Assembly: GCA_964409165.1 (NCBI GenBank)
Contig: CAYPCH010000006.1
Span: 1-56,710, forward strand
DNA length: 56,710 nucleotides
Direction: 5' to 3'
Source of the DNA: CAYPCH01 sp964409165
GTDB lineage: Bacteria; Bacillota; Clostridia; Acetivibrionales; Acetivibrionaceae
Shown here: positions 33,177 through 43,500 of the stretch, piece after piece
How the letters are laid out: the number at the start of each line of letters is the position of its first letter
How positions within the stretch are numbered: the first letter of the stretch is position 1
The notes under the pieces: generated by a model
What the model was told of the DNA's origin: nothing
What the model saw: the letters and a program-made list of their open reading frames with translations, nothing else
Database searches by the model: none
Translations under genes and position numbers: made by a program

Positions 33177-33237
33177 GAAGCAAGGGGACGGTTCTGCTGC
33201 TTCCAAAAGGAAGCAGCAGAACCGTCCCCTTGCTTCC
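33176..33237. repeat. Perfect palindrome, 29-bp arms, AAAA loop
   Basis: Arm GGAAGCAAGGGGACGGTTCT (first 20 of 29 bases), a 4-base loop, then the exact reverse complement. It begins on the last base of the dockerin gene's stop codon. The AACCGTCCCC motif also appears around 27100 and 29578. It looks like a REP-type element and may also act as a terminator. The rest of 33238-33440 shows no gene. Confidence 0.85.
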
Positions 33238-33440
33238 CTTGACAATAATTCAGCATTGATGTCATGTGTTGTCACGGCATTTGTCGTTTGAGTGAAAAAA
33301 GTATTTTTTTTATGGAAAGCATCCCCTTAAAAAAGAGCTTTTACACGAAACACTATATATACTCATTGTGGTGTCTTTGCGATATATTTGTTTTAGAGCG
33401 GGGGTACTGACACTATTTATAGTTTAAAGGGGGTAATGGC

Positions 33441-35738
33441 ATGCGCATGTCAAGAAAAGTGACAGCATTATTGGTAGTGATTTGCTTAGTATCGGTAAGC
33501 TTTGGAGGGGCTATTTTTGCAGCACCAGCTGATATGACACCGTTCGAGGTGACACAACCGTCGGGGGAAGAATTTATAGCACATTATTGGGGAGATGAGT
33601 TTTGTGGAGGTACTGCATTTGAATCAGGTGAAGTAATTAAATTAGGAGATGACAAATATTGGTACTATGTAGAAATTATCGGCGCAGAGGAAATAACACG
33701 TGCTAAATGCGAAATTGACCCTAAACCTGAATTTGCAATACAATACCAAAAATATAATGGTTTTTACCACAATCAGCCGTCCATGACTCTGAGTTTGCCT
33801 GGACAGGTCGGTGACAGTATAATAGATCAGACCAACAAAAAGGTAATATGCGTTGTGCCGCTAGGATATGACCTAACTTCTGTCAAACCCCAGATATGGC
33901 TCAATACAGTCAGGCATTACTCAATAGGCAATATTGTGGATTATGATTATAATCAGCCCCAGGACTTTTCAAAACCTGTGGAATATACCTTATCATTTCA
34001 AAAATATGGCTCAGAGCCAGAGATAATAGAAAAGTGGACTGTAGAGTGTGTCACATGGGGGGCCGACTATAAGATGTTTGAGGTGAATTTGCCCGGGCAG
34101 GTAGGTTCATCGGTAGTTGATATGAAAAACAATATCATTAAGCTTTATTTTAAGCCGGAAACAGATTTGACTGGGATTGAACCATCAATTAAAGCGGTAG
34201 GCAATTATCAGGATATTAAGTTTTCAATGATTGCGATTGATGGGCAGAATAAGTTTGTTGTTTTTGGAAAGGATTCAGAAGGAGCTGTTGTTTATTCGGA
34301 TATATTTACACTAGAGTGCGATATAATTGAAAATGTAGATAATGAAACAGGGATTATTAAGGGAGCGGTTTCATATCCCGGATTGATAAAGTTGTATGAT
34401 GAAAGTACCGGCAATCAGGTGAAAATCCCGAATACATCCCCTCATTCGAATGGATACTCTGTAGAGGCAGATTTTGATTTTGTATTGACAGGTATACCTG
34501 AAGGCAAATATAAAGTTGCTTACTGTCCTCCAGCGGGTTCATATGTTCGTGAAAAATGGTATAAAGATGCGTATATCAAGAAGGATGCTGATGCAATTAT
34601 AGTAAAGTCGGGAGAAATATGTGATGATATTTTTATAAATACCGATATAATACCTGCAACTTATTCAGATAAAGACAGTTATGAATTTACATCAAAGGGT
34701 GTTGGAGAAGAATCGGAGCCTCAGAGAATTACAATTTCAGCAGGAAGAACATATCAGGTTACTATAGAATCTGTAAGTTTATCTGGTGCTGACAAAGCAG
34801 ACTTTACTATTGTAAACGATGAGGCTACAGGTAAAACAGGCTTAATCAACAACGGCGAAATTTTTATTGATGTTGTTTTCAAGCCTTTGTCGGAAGGCGA
34901 AAAAAATGCAGAAATTATTGTCAGAACAGGAAACGATATTGGCGGCGTCACAAGGATTCCCCTATCGGGAAATATTATCGGAGCAGTTATTAACCCGCCG
35001 GAATATAGGAAAATACTTAAGGGAGACGCAGACTTAAACGGTCAGGTAAACTCTACTGACTATGCTGTAATTAAAAGGGTGATTCTCGGGAATGCAAATC
35101 CGATATATCCAGCCCCATTATCTTTTGGTATGACAATGGACGTAAATGACGATGGTGCGATAAACTCAACAGACTATTCCTATATGAAAAAATATTTGCT
35201 TGGTATAGTAAATGAATTCCCAGCAGATGATATTGAATATATACTTGGAGATTTAAACCATGATAAAAAACATACCTATGCAGACATAGAGGTGCTTAAA
35301 ATGAAGATACTTGGTATTAAGGAGTTTCCTTCATACACAACATTTCTTGCTGCAGATATGAACGAAGATGGATGTATTAACATAGAAGATGTGTTACAGC
35401 TGGAACGGCTAATTCCAGAATTGCTTACAATTGAAAAGGTTCAATGGTATACAAGTATGGATGGATCCTTTGGGAATGTGGTTTTGCATATTGCTGGAAA
35501 AACAACTTTCGATGCGGTAACTGTGCGTACAATGGGAGATGGCGTAATATATGACAAGCCGTTGAAACTGGACAAGGATAATAATTTTGACGAAACTGTT
35601 GTCATAAGTTTTACGCACCAGCCCAATGACGAGCCTTTTCATGTAACCACAACTGTAAAAGCAGCTTTTGGAAATAATACAATAGAGAAGGAGTTGAACA
35701 GCGGAGAGTTAGTGTATAATATGGAAAAGCCTGAATAG
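33441..35738 (+). CDS. Secreted protein with two tandem dockerin modules
   Basis: 765 residues with a signal peptide (residues ~1-28, ending '...GAIFAAPA'). A long N-terminal region of beta modules follows, with two related halves around 'TLSLPGQVGDSIIDQ' and 'FEVNLPGQVGSSVVDM', then a carboxypeptidase-regulatory-like fold (~300-395) and a beta-sandwich (~400-520). Dockerin 1 is at ~528-595 ('DADLNGQVNSTDYAVIKR', 'DVNDDGAINSTDYSYMKKY'). Next comes a second, diverged EF-hand pair at ~599-660 ('GDLNHDKKHTYADIEVLK', 'DMNEDGCINIEDVLQLER'). A C-terminal beta domain ends the chain. The start is ATG 33441 behind AAAGGGGG. I recognise no catalytic site. It may be structural or bind polysaccharide. 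Confidence 0.82.
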   Translation: MRMSRKVTALLVVICLVSVSFGGAIFAAPADMTPFEVTQPSGEEFIAHYWGDEFCGGTAFESGEVIKLGDDKYWYYVEIIGAEEITRAKCEIDPKPEFAIQYQKYNGFYHNQPSMTLSLPGQVGDSIIDQTNKKVICVVPLGYDLTSVKPQIWLNTVRHYSIGNIVDYDYNQPQDFSKPVEYTLSFQKYGSEPEIIEKWTVECVTWGADYKMFEVNLPGQVGSSVVDMKNNIIKLYFKPETDLTGIEPSIKAVGNYQDIKFSMIAIDGQNKFVVFGKDSEGAVVYSDIFTLECDIIENVDNETGIIKGAVSYPGLIKLYDESTGNQVKIPNTSPHSNGYSVEADFDFVLTGIPEGKYKVAYCPPAGSYVREKWYKDAYIKKDADAIIVKSGEICDDIFINTDIIPATYSDKDSYEFTSKGVGEESEPQRITISAGRTYQVTIESVSLSGADKADFTIVNDEATGKTGLINNGEIFIDVVFKPLSEGEKNAEIIVRTGNDIGGVTRIPLSGNIIGAVINPPEYRKILKGDADLNGQVNSTDYAVIKRVILGNANPIYPAPLSFGMTMDVNDDGAINSTDYSYMKKYLLGIVNEFPADDIEYILGDLNHDKKHTYADIEVLKMKILGIKEFPSYTTFLAADMNEDGCINIEDVLQLERLIPELLTIEKVQWYTSMDGSFGNVVLHIAGKTTFDAVTVRTMGDGVIYDKPLKLDKDNNFDETVVISFTHQPNDEPFHVTTTVKAAFGNNTIEKELNSGELVYNMEKPE

Positions 35739-35949
35739 CCTAAAAATGAGGTGATATAAGCAGAAACTATGGATGTATGTTTTATTATATGAGATTGACA
35801 TATTGGACAAACTACTGGCGTAAGTATATTTATATAAAATGCTTTGAGGATGGTTGACACACTTTTGGAAGTAGGTTGGAGGTAAGCTTCTTATAGAGAT
35901 AAACGTGTGTGTAATTAAAACAAACCACAAAAAAGGATGAAAATTTAAT

Positions 35950-38727
35950 ATGAAGAGAGCCGACAAGATCAATGCATATCTTAATAGCAAGCTTCAGCTA
36001 AAGAAAATTATTGATACGCAGGAAGCAAAGAGGCTGCGGGAGTCAGCAGACGGCACTTTACTATGGCGAAAGTGGGGGCCGTATTTGAGTGACAGACAAT
36101 GGGGAACAGTCAGAGAAGACTACAGCCCTTATGGAGATGCATGGGAGTATTTTCCTCACGAGCATGCGAGATCCCGTGCATTCCGCTGGGGCGAGGATGG
36201 TATTGCAGGGATTTCTGACGATAAGCAACACTTATGCTTTGCTCTTGCTCTCTGGAATGGAGAGGATCCTATATTAAAGGAAAGGCTTTTCGGGCTGACC
36301 GGAAATGAGGGAAATCACGGCGAAGATGTAAAGGAGTACTATTTTTATCTGGAAAACACACCGACGCACTCATACATGAAGTATCTGTACAAATACCCGC
36401 AATCCGCTTTCCCTTACAAAAGGCTTGTTGAGGAAAATACTCAAAGACGGGATTCTCAAGGTCGGGGCGGAATGGAATATGAATTGCTTGACACTGGTGC
36501 ATTTGATGATAACCGCTATTATAATGTTTTTGTTGAATATGCAAAGAATACACCTGAGGACATTTTGATAAGGATAACTGCTGAGAATAAAGGTCCAGTC
36601 GCTAAAACACTATATATTTTACCTGCGTTATGGTTTAGAAACACATGGTCCTGGGGATATGACAATGAGAGAAAGCCCTCACTTAAAGCTGTAAAACACA
36701 CTGAACGTCTTAGTGTTATTGAAGCATTACATGAGAAGATGCCTGTAATGCATCTGTATTGTGAAAATGTCGGTGAGCTTTTGTTTACAGAAAATGAAAC
36801 TAATATGGAGATATTCGGTCGACAAAACTCAGGTCGCTATGTAAAAGACGGTATAAACAGGTATATTATAAATGGCTCAAGGGAAGCTGTCAATCCTGAT
36901 AAAAACGGCACAAAAGCTGTCGCACTGTATGTTTTTGAAATAAACCCCGGGGAAACAAGAACAATTCGGCTTAGATTAAGCAAAGCAGAAGTTATGAATG
37001 AACCTTTCGGCACAGTCTTTGATGATATACTGAAAACCCGTGAGAATGAAATGAATGAGTTTTATGACAGCGTTTGTCCATTTGAGATGAGCGGTGAATT
37101 GAAAAGTATTCAGAGACAGGCATTTTCAGGAATGCTGTGGAACAAACAGTATTATTACTATGCAGTAAAGCAGTGGATTGACGGAGACCCTGCCGGGCCT
37201 GCTCCGCCTTATGACAGAATATCAGGAAGAAACTTTGAGTGGGTTCATTTCTATGGTCACGATATAATTTCAATGCCCGATAAGTGGGAATACCCCTGGT
37301 TTGCTTCGTGGGATCTCGCATTCCATGTATTGCCTCTGTCCATGATAGATCCTGACTTTGCAAAACGGCAGTTGTATTTACTTACAAGGGAATACTACAT
37401 GCATCCTAACGGACAGATACCTGCCTATGAATGGGCTTTTAACGACGTGAATCCACCTGTAATAGCTTGGGCGGCTTGGCGCGTATTTAAGATAGAAGGC
37501 AAGCTTTATGGAAGCGAAGATACGGAATTTCTAAAAAGAATGTTTGGTAAACTTCTCCTTTATTTTACCTGGTGGGTAAACCGCAAGGATACTTTTGGCA
37601 ATAACATATTTGAAGGCGGTTTTCTTGGGCTTGACAATATTTCAATACTGGACAGGAGCAACCCGGGAATAAAGGATTGTGTAATTGAGCAATCAGATGG
37701 TACGGCATGGATGGGAATGTTTTGCCTTAATATGATAAGGATTGCCGCAGAACTGTCCAAGATAGACAATATGTACAAGGAATGGGCGGCAAAATTCCTT
37801 CAGCATTTCTTTTTTATTTCAGATGCAATGAATCATGTAGGTGCACAAGGGGCTAATCTCTGGAATGAAGATGACAACTTTTATTATGATATTTTGCATC
37901 TTCCAGATCGCATAAGCTCTCTAAATATACGCTCGATAGTGGGAATAATCCCTATTTTTGCAGTGGAAACAATTGATCTTGAACCGTTATTCAATAAATC
38001 AGATGATAGCGCCAGCGGCTTTATGGATGTATACAATTTAAGGACTGAACTTGACTGGCACCTGAAAAATCGTCCTGACCTAGTTCATCACAGGAATATT
38101 ACAATAGAAGGGGTAGATAATAAAGATGCACGGAATTCAAAAGGAATCTTCCTTTCATTTGTGGATAAAAACAGGTTGAAGCTTATATTGGAAAGGTTGC
38201 TGGACGAAAACGAGTTTCTCAGTCCGTATGGGATAAGGTCACTTTCGAAGTATCATGAAAGCCATCCGGTCAGTCTAAGCGTAAACGGAAGAGAATACGG
38301 AATACGGTATGAACCTGCAGAATCGTCTGATGGAACTTATGGAGGAAATTCAAACTGGCGTGGGCCGGTGTGGTTTCCTATCAACTATCTGATTGTTGAA
38401 TCGCTTCAGAAATTTCATTATCACCTGGGTGATGACTTTAAAGTTGAATGTCCTAGAGGTTCCGGAAAAATGATGAATCTTTGGGAAGTATCCATGGAGC
38501 TATCAAGAAGGCTTATCAGCATTTTCCAAAAAGAACCTGATAAAAATGGGAAAAGACCTGTTTATGGTGATATTGATAAATTTCAGACGGATGAAGATTG
38601 GCGGGATCTTATTCTGTTTTATGAGTACTTTCACGGTGATAATGGAGCAGGAATAGGTGCAAGTCATCAGACTGGATGGACAGGACTTGTTGCAAAACTG
38701 ATCAGACAGTATCTTGAACATTTATAA
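35950..38727 (+). CDS. GH63-like glycoside hydrolase (YMR196W type)
   Basis: 925 residues without a signal peptide or dockerin, so cytoplasmic. The N-terminal section 'WRKWGPYLSDRQWGTVREDYS', 'FPHEHARSRAFRWGEDGIAG' and 'GNEGNHGEDVKEYYFYL' closely follows the bacterial/yeast YMR196W branch of GH63. The C-terminal (alpha/alpha)6 part has 'FASWDLAFHVLPL' and 'NWRGPVWFPINYLI'. GH63 enzymes are inverting glucosidases acting on alpha-glucosides. It is a housekeeping sugar enzyme (alpha-glucoside or glucosylglycerate-like substrates are possible) sitting among secreted cellulosome genes. ATG 35950 follows AAAGGATGA. Confidence 0.85.
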   Translation: MKRADKINAYLNSKLQLKKIIDTQEAKRLRESADGTLLWRKWGPYLSDRQWGTVREDYSPYGDAWEYFPHEHARSRAFRWGEDGIAGISDDKQHLCFALALWNGEDPILKERLFGLTGNEGNHGEDVKEYYFYLENTPTHSYMKYLYKYPQSAFPYKRLVEENTQRRDSQGRGGMEYELLDTGAFDDNRYYNVFVEYAKNTPEDILIRITAENKGPVAKTLYILPALWFRNTWSWGYDNERKPSLKAVKHTERLSVIEALHEKMPVMHLYCENVGELLFTENETNMEIFGRQNSGRYVKDGINRYIINGSREAVNPDKNGTKAVALYVFEINPGETRTIRLRLSKAEVMNEPFGTVFDDILKTRENEMNEFYDSVCPFEMSGELKSIQRQAFSGMLWNKQYYYYAVKQWIDGDPAGPAPPYDRISGRNFEWVHFYGHDIISMPDKWEYPWFASWDLAFHVLPLSMIDPDFAKRQLYLLTREYYMHPNGQIPAYEWAFNDVNPPVIAWAAWRVFKIEGKLYGSEDTEFLKRMFGKLLLYFTWWVNRKDTFGNNIFEGGFLGLDNISILDRSNPGIKDCVIEQSDGTAWMGMFCLNMIRIAAELSKIDNMYKEWAAKFLQHFFFISDAMNHVGAQGANLWNEDDNFYYDILHLPDRISSLNIRSIVGIIPIFAVETIDLEPLFNKSDDSASGFMDVYNLRTELDWHLKNRPDLVHHRNITIEGVDNKDARNSKGIFLSFVDKNRLKLILERLLDENEFLSPYGIRSLSKYHESHPVSLSVNGREYGIRYEPAESSDGTYGGNSNWRGPVWFPINYLIVESLQKFHYHLGDDFKVECPRGSGKMMNLWEVSMELSRRLISIFQKEPDKNGKRPVYGDIDKFQTDEDWRDLILFYEYFHGDNGAGIGASHQTGWTGLVAKLIRQYLEHL

Positions 38728-38738
38728 TTTCTTATTAA

Positions 38739-38800
38739 TTACTCAACATTCCTGCTTATAGGGGATTATAAGGCACTGGTTGCTAGCAAGCTAAGAAAAA
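38739..38800 (+). repeat. Degenerate family A repeat arm
   Basis: TTACTCAACATTCCTGCTTATAG ... GGCACTGGTTGCTAGCAAG follows the left arm of the 22154 copy with several changes. It is adjacent to the hairpin GAGTACCATTGATGGGTACCC at 38841 and to repeat B at 38871, forming a composite block that fills the whole gap. Confidence 0.65.
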
Positions 38801-38870
38801 CATAGCAATCACTTTTGGATATTTGCAAGCCTAATAAAAATGAGTACCATTGATGGGTACCCATTTTTAT

Positions 38871-38940
38871 TAGAACCATTTCCTGAAAGGAAAACTGGCA
38901 AAAAGCGAGGGATTCGACGTCCCGAAGCTTTTTGCTATAA
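38871..38940 (+). repeat. Family B palindromic repeat
   Basis: AACCATTTCCTGAAAGGAAA, ACTGGCAAAAAGCGAGGGATTC, GACGTCCCGAAGCTTTTTGC. It is the same unit as at 8541 and inside carB, between the convergent GH63 and CE2 genes. Confidence 0.8.
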
Positions 38941-38959
38941 AATCATTTTGGTATGATCA

Positions 38960-40282
38960 TTACCAGTCTAAAGTTTCTTTTATAGCATTTGTAAGTAAAT
39001 CGGACATTTTCTGATGAGTCTTAATACTTGGATGCCAGTCTTCACCGTATCCGTCCTGTTCAAGCTGTTGCGGATATTCAAAAAAATGCACACTTGAGTC
39101 TCCACCTGATTTAAAGCTGTCCACAACCTTTGTGAGATAGCCTCTGCATGTTGGGATGCTGTCGCCCCAGAGCATCGGTCCCATTGTGCAGAATATATGG
39201 GCATCAGGGTACTGGGAGCGTACTCTACTGACTAGACCTTTGTATGCATTAACAAAGGAAGTTTCGCTAGGAGCATCTGTACTGAAATCATTTGTTCCCA
39301 GATTAATAACGACAACATCTGGAATCCAGCTTTTATAATCCCAGATTGTATTCGGATCCTGAGGGATTGTACGGGGATAGAGAACGGGCATGACTTCCTG
39401 CATGTTTCCGCCGTAATTTCTAAAGACTCCCTTTCCTGAGTATGCAACTGTTATCTGATCTGCATTGAGATTTCTTGCGGTGATGGATGCAAATGACAAA
39501 TATGCATTTTGATTTGGCGGTGTGAAGGGCTGGTTTCTATCAGTTCCTTCATTTCCATAAGCACAGGTTATGGAATCGCCGATATATTCTATCTTCCTTG
39601 CAGCTTCAGGAGGAGGAGCCAAAAGCTTTCCGCTACCAAAGTCAAATCCTAGAAACTGTGCAACGCCCACTTGGGCTTCAGTTCGTTTGAATACTGTCAC
39701 AGTATGCTTCCCACTGGTAAGTCCTGATGCCAAGGTAATGGTTTTTGTAGTGTTATTTACATTGATAGGGGTTTTTACCACACCGTCAACTATAATGTTA
39801 AACCAATTGTCACCTTGGGATTTAATAGTGGCTTTCGCCTCAGTGCCATCAAAATTTGCAGTTATTGTGCTACCGCTCCATGCAAACTTTGGACCTGCAA
39901 AGTCGCTGAAATCAAATCTTCCAATATAACGAACCTCGGGTATTCCGGTATCGGGAGTGGGTTCGGGCGTAGACGTAGGAGACATTGATTCAACAGGGAA
40001 CTTGTCAATCAAGCCAAGTATAAACCTTTTCAGAATGCTATAATCCGTTGAATTTGCTGATCCGTCTCCGTTAAGATCTGCTGACTTTATTGGAGTGGAT
40101 TCAGGAAAGGCACTAATTTCACCGAGTATGTATTTTTTCAGTAGTGCGTAATCAGTTGAATTGACCTTGAGGTCGGAATTCAAATCCCCATACATATATG
40201 CAGTTGAGTATGTAACTTGACTGAATACAGGAATAAAAAGACCTAATAAAAGCATAGACAATAGAATGACTTTCTTTTTCAT
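38960..40282 (-). CDS. Cellulosomal CE2-type acetyl esterase
   Basis: 440 residues. A signal peptide (~1-24) is followed directly by a type I dockerin (~32-98; 'GDLNSDLKVNSTDYALLKKY' and 'DLNGDGSANSTDYSILKRF'), a Pro/Thr linker, the CE2 beta-sandwich (~115-225, 'FDFSDFAGPKFAWSGS'), and an SGNH hydrolase domain. Catalytic residues are Ser237 in 'GDSIT' and His417 in 'DWHPS', with 'GTNDF' as the Asn block. It removes acetyl groups from hemicellulose such as xylan or mannan. The dockerin is N-terminal, the reverse of the usual cellulosomal order. Confidence 0.9.
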   Translation of the reverse strand: MKKKVILLSMLLLGLFIPVFSQVTYSTAYMYGDLNSDLKVNSTDYALLKKYILGEISAFPESTPIKSADLNGDGSANSTDYSILKRFILGLIDKFPVESMSPTSTPEPTPDTGIPEVRYIGRFDFSDFAGPKFAWSGSTITANFDGTEAKATIKSQGDNWFNIIVDGVVKTPINVNNTTKTITLASGLTSGKHTVTVFKRTEAQVGVAQFLGFDFGSGKLLAPPPEAARKIEYIGDSITCAYGNEGTDRNQPFTPPNQNAYLSFASITARNLNADQITVAYSGKGVFRNYGGNMQEVMPVLYPRTIPQDPNTIWDYKSWIPDVVVINLGTNDFSTDAPSETSFVNAYKGLVSRVRSQYPDAHIFCTMGPMLWGDSIPTCRGYLTKVVDSFKSGGDSSVHFFEYPQQLEQDGYGEDWHPSIKTHQKMSDLLTNAIKETLDW

Positions 40283-40319
40283 TAAATGATCCCCCTAACA
40301 TAAAATTAAGTATACAATC

Positions 40320-40402
40320 TATATTGAATGCGATAAAGATTTTATACCGCGCTTCAATTTCCTTGTATAATCATTTGTGACATAAATAATTATATCACAA
40401 AG
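40320..40402 (+). repeat. Family C repeat with a divergent second hairpin
   Basis: The first hairpin is TTGAATGCGATAAAG...CGCGCTTCAA. The second hairpin differs in sequence (TTTGTGA...TCACAAA instead of ATCACGAAAA...TTTTCGTGAT), but the fold is kept. Confidence 0.7.
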
Positions 40403-40436
40403 ATAGTATAAAGGACATTAAAAGGTGATATAATTA

Positions 40437-40475
40437 GTGCCCTGTTACAGAGATTGCTATTTAGTAACAGGGCAC
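40437..40475 (-). terminator. Hairpin after the multi-CBM gene
   Basis: GTGCCCTGTTAC and GTAACAGGGCAC form a perfect 12-bp stem 42 bases downstream of the minus-strand gene that ends at 40517. Confidence 0.6.
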
Positions 40476-40516
40476 AGAAATAATCATATTTGCACTATTT
40501 TATTTTTGTGTATAAA

Positions 40517-43500
40517 TCATTCTATATCTCTGGTCAGGACTACATTTACTATAAGATCATTAAAGTAACATACGACATTTTTTGAATGCAAATAACCACT
40601 CGAATCAATGTAGTCGATTGCGTAAGTAACACTTGTATCAGTACCCGGAAATGTAATGATTCCAAGTTCGTTGAAAGTTACTTTAATTTCAAAATCATCT
40701 GCGCTTAAGATGTATTTACTTCCGTCAAAGTGTAATCTGACATTGTTAAGAGTACCTATTATCCAGTCTCTTGAAACACCGCCAATCAGTATCGCTTGAA
40801 CACTCATATTTTCCGGTACTTCAACAACTTTGACTCCTTTAGGAAGCAATTCTCTAAAAATAACATTGTCAAGAGTAATTTCACTATGGGTATCAATGTA
40901 GATACTATCATAAATTGATTGTAGCTCCAAAATGTTTTCTGCTTTGTAGAAGGTTTTACCGGTTGAAGGTATTACTTTTGCTCCACTTGAAGAGGATATT
41001 TGCCCGATTTTAGCTTCAATATTTTCTTGGGCAAAATCTATAAATATTGCTTCAATACCTGAATTATTCACTTTCTGTCCTATTATTTTTGCATACATCA
41101 AAGCACTGCCATTGCTGTCTGTTGTGCCATCTCCTCCAAAGTAATATGCATAACCATCGTCTGTATTCATATTGCTTAAAGACGAATCCTTGCTTGTCCA
41201 TATATTAGGAGCAGAGCCTGTGAGAACAACAAGGTATTTTGATGAATATTCGCTGGTCTGTGTTGTATCATGCAATAATTCATCGGCTCGTCTCATGCCG
41301 TCACCCATGTTGCTCTTTCCAGATGTTCCGGGTGAAATTGCATCTATCTTTTCCTTAAGCATAATAACATTTGTCCCATAAGACATATCATACATAATAA
41401 AGTCATTATTATTGGCTGACTCTGAATACTGTATAAACCCTATTTTTGTTTTTGTGCCAGCAAATTTATTTATAAGATTTTTAGAAGCAGACTTTATTTG
41501 TGACAAATATGTTGAATCACCTATATATTTTTTCTCTACAGCATCAAGTCCATTCCCAGAAGCGTTAACTTTTAAGCTGCCTGCTGTAAGATAAACATTT
41601 TTTCCAACAATACTTCCGTTAATGGTGTTTCCGTTACCTAAAAACGTAATGTTTCCAGATGAACTTGGTCTGTCCGGGCTACCTGGGGCATAGGCTATAC
41701 CATTTATTGTGGAAGCAGAAGTTTGAAAGTCGATATTTCCACCTATCGAATAAACATAGACCTTATTGTTGATATCATCAGGATAGAGAGAATTACCCTG
41801 AAGTGTAATATCTCCATCTGCAACCATAAAGGCATTGCCGGTATTATTTATTCTGGGCAGTGATATTAACAGATTACCTTTAAAGTACATTGACTTATCT
41901 ATATAAAATGTACCGTTTCCTGTTATTACGAAACGACTGTTCCAAGGTTCATACCGGATGTTTATGTTGTATTGACCGGGCATTGGAACATCCATACCTG
42001 CTGGGAAGCTTGAAGAATCATAGACCTGATTGCATGCAATTGCCTCAGCAATTAACATAGGATGCAGATACGGCATATCAAGGGGTTCTAATACATTCAC
42101 CTTTTTATTTATATTCAGGTTAGGTGTAGTAACAAAAAAAGATGATGATGCACATGTATCTGTTATCGTGAGATTTATTCCTGTACTTTTTAAAACCTGT
42201 GAATATGTACTACCTTTTATTTCCGCCTCATTACCCTGTATTTGCAAGACTTCCTTGGAGAAAATGCCAAAGTCAAAGGGTGAAACTATATCAGAAGTGT
42301 AACTGTTGAACGCTCCTGAGTTATCCATAACCAATACTATCTCTTTATCATCATCCAATACACCTTCAATGGTCATGTCTCCAGCTTGTGAATAATTAAG
42401 GGTATTCGTAGTGCCAACTTCAAAATCTGATAAAGCAGCATTTCTCACAAGAGAAATATTAGGCAGGGCAGAAGTTGGGTGGGGTGAAGACGACACAGGT
42501 GTAGCAGTTGGCAGGGGGGGATAGGGAGAAGTTGGTGGGAATAGTGAATCTACAAACACCTTAAAATCCCAAAAACTTGCCCATGCACCATTTTCCAAAC
42601 CAGTTACTGTAATTTTTACATACCTTGCATTTGCGGTAAAGTTATCAGTTTGTGTTTGTGCGGTAATTGAATTGTTAGTCTTGTCTACAGCCATGTTCCA
42701 AAACATATTATTATTAGAAACTTCAATTTTATATTTGTAGACTCTTCCTCCAAACTCCCACACAACCTCAGTGCCGGTAATATGCTGAATGGTTCCCAGA
42801 TCAACCATCCACCAGTGGTTCCAGTTACCGTCTTGTGCACACCAACGAGATCCGTTATTGTCATCATTGCCTTTTGAAGCATCATAAGACAAGGATAAAG
42901 AAGAGTCTGAAGTTGCTGTTTTTCCCAAAGCGGCGTTAATTCTGTTTACAGGGTTTGATGTTGGCGCAATAATTGGGGTCGGCAAAGGCGTAACTATTGG
43001 GGTTGAAGGCGGCAGGAAAAAATTATTATAAACTTCAAATTCCCACAAAGAGAAACCATAGTCTATTGCCCTGGTTATTCCATAGACTCTGACGTATCTT
43101 GCACTTGTTGTGGGGAAAGTTATGTCATCAGTACCTCCATCGCCCAAGTCGGTAGTGTATACATCAGTCCAGCTGTTTGCATCGTTTGATACCTGCACTT
43201 TGTAAGATTTTGCATAGCTTGATTCCCAGAAAAGCTTTACATTGTTTATAAAACTGACAGAACCCAAATCAACATATATCCATTGATTATCCGACCATCC
43301 GCTGGACCATCTGGTGGAGTAGTTTCCATCCACTGCATGAGAGCCAATATTCCCATAACCGTTTTCTTCTGAGGAAACATACACACTCTTACCTAGTGCG
43401 AGGTTTGCAGATCCGACAGGGGGAGTGGGAAATGGATTATAGGTTGGAATGCCTGATGTTTCTTCTAGTACAATATTATCAAAATAAATATCCGAGGAAG

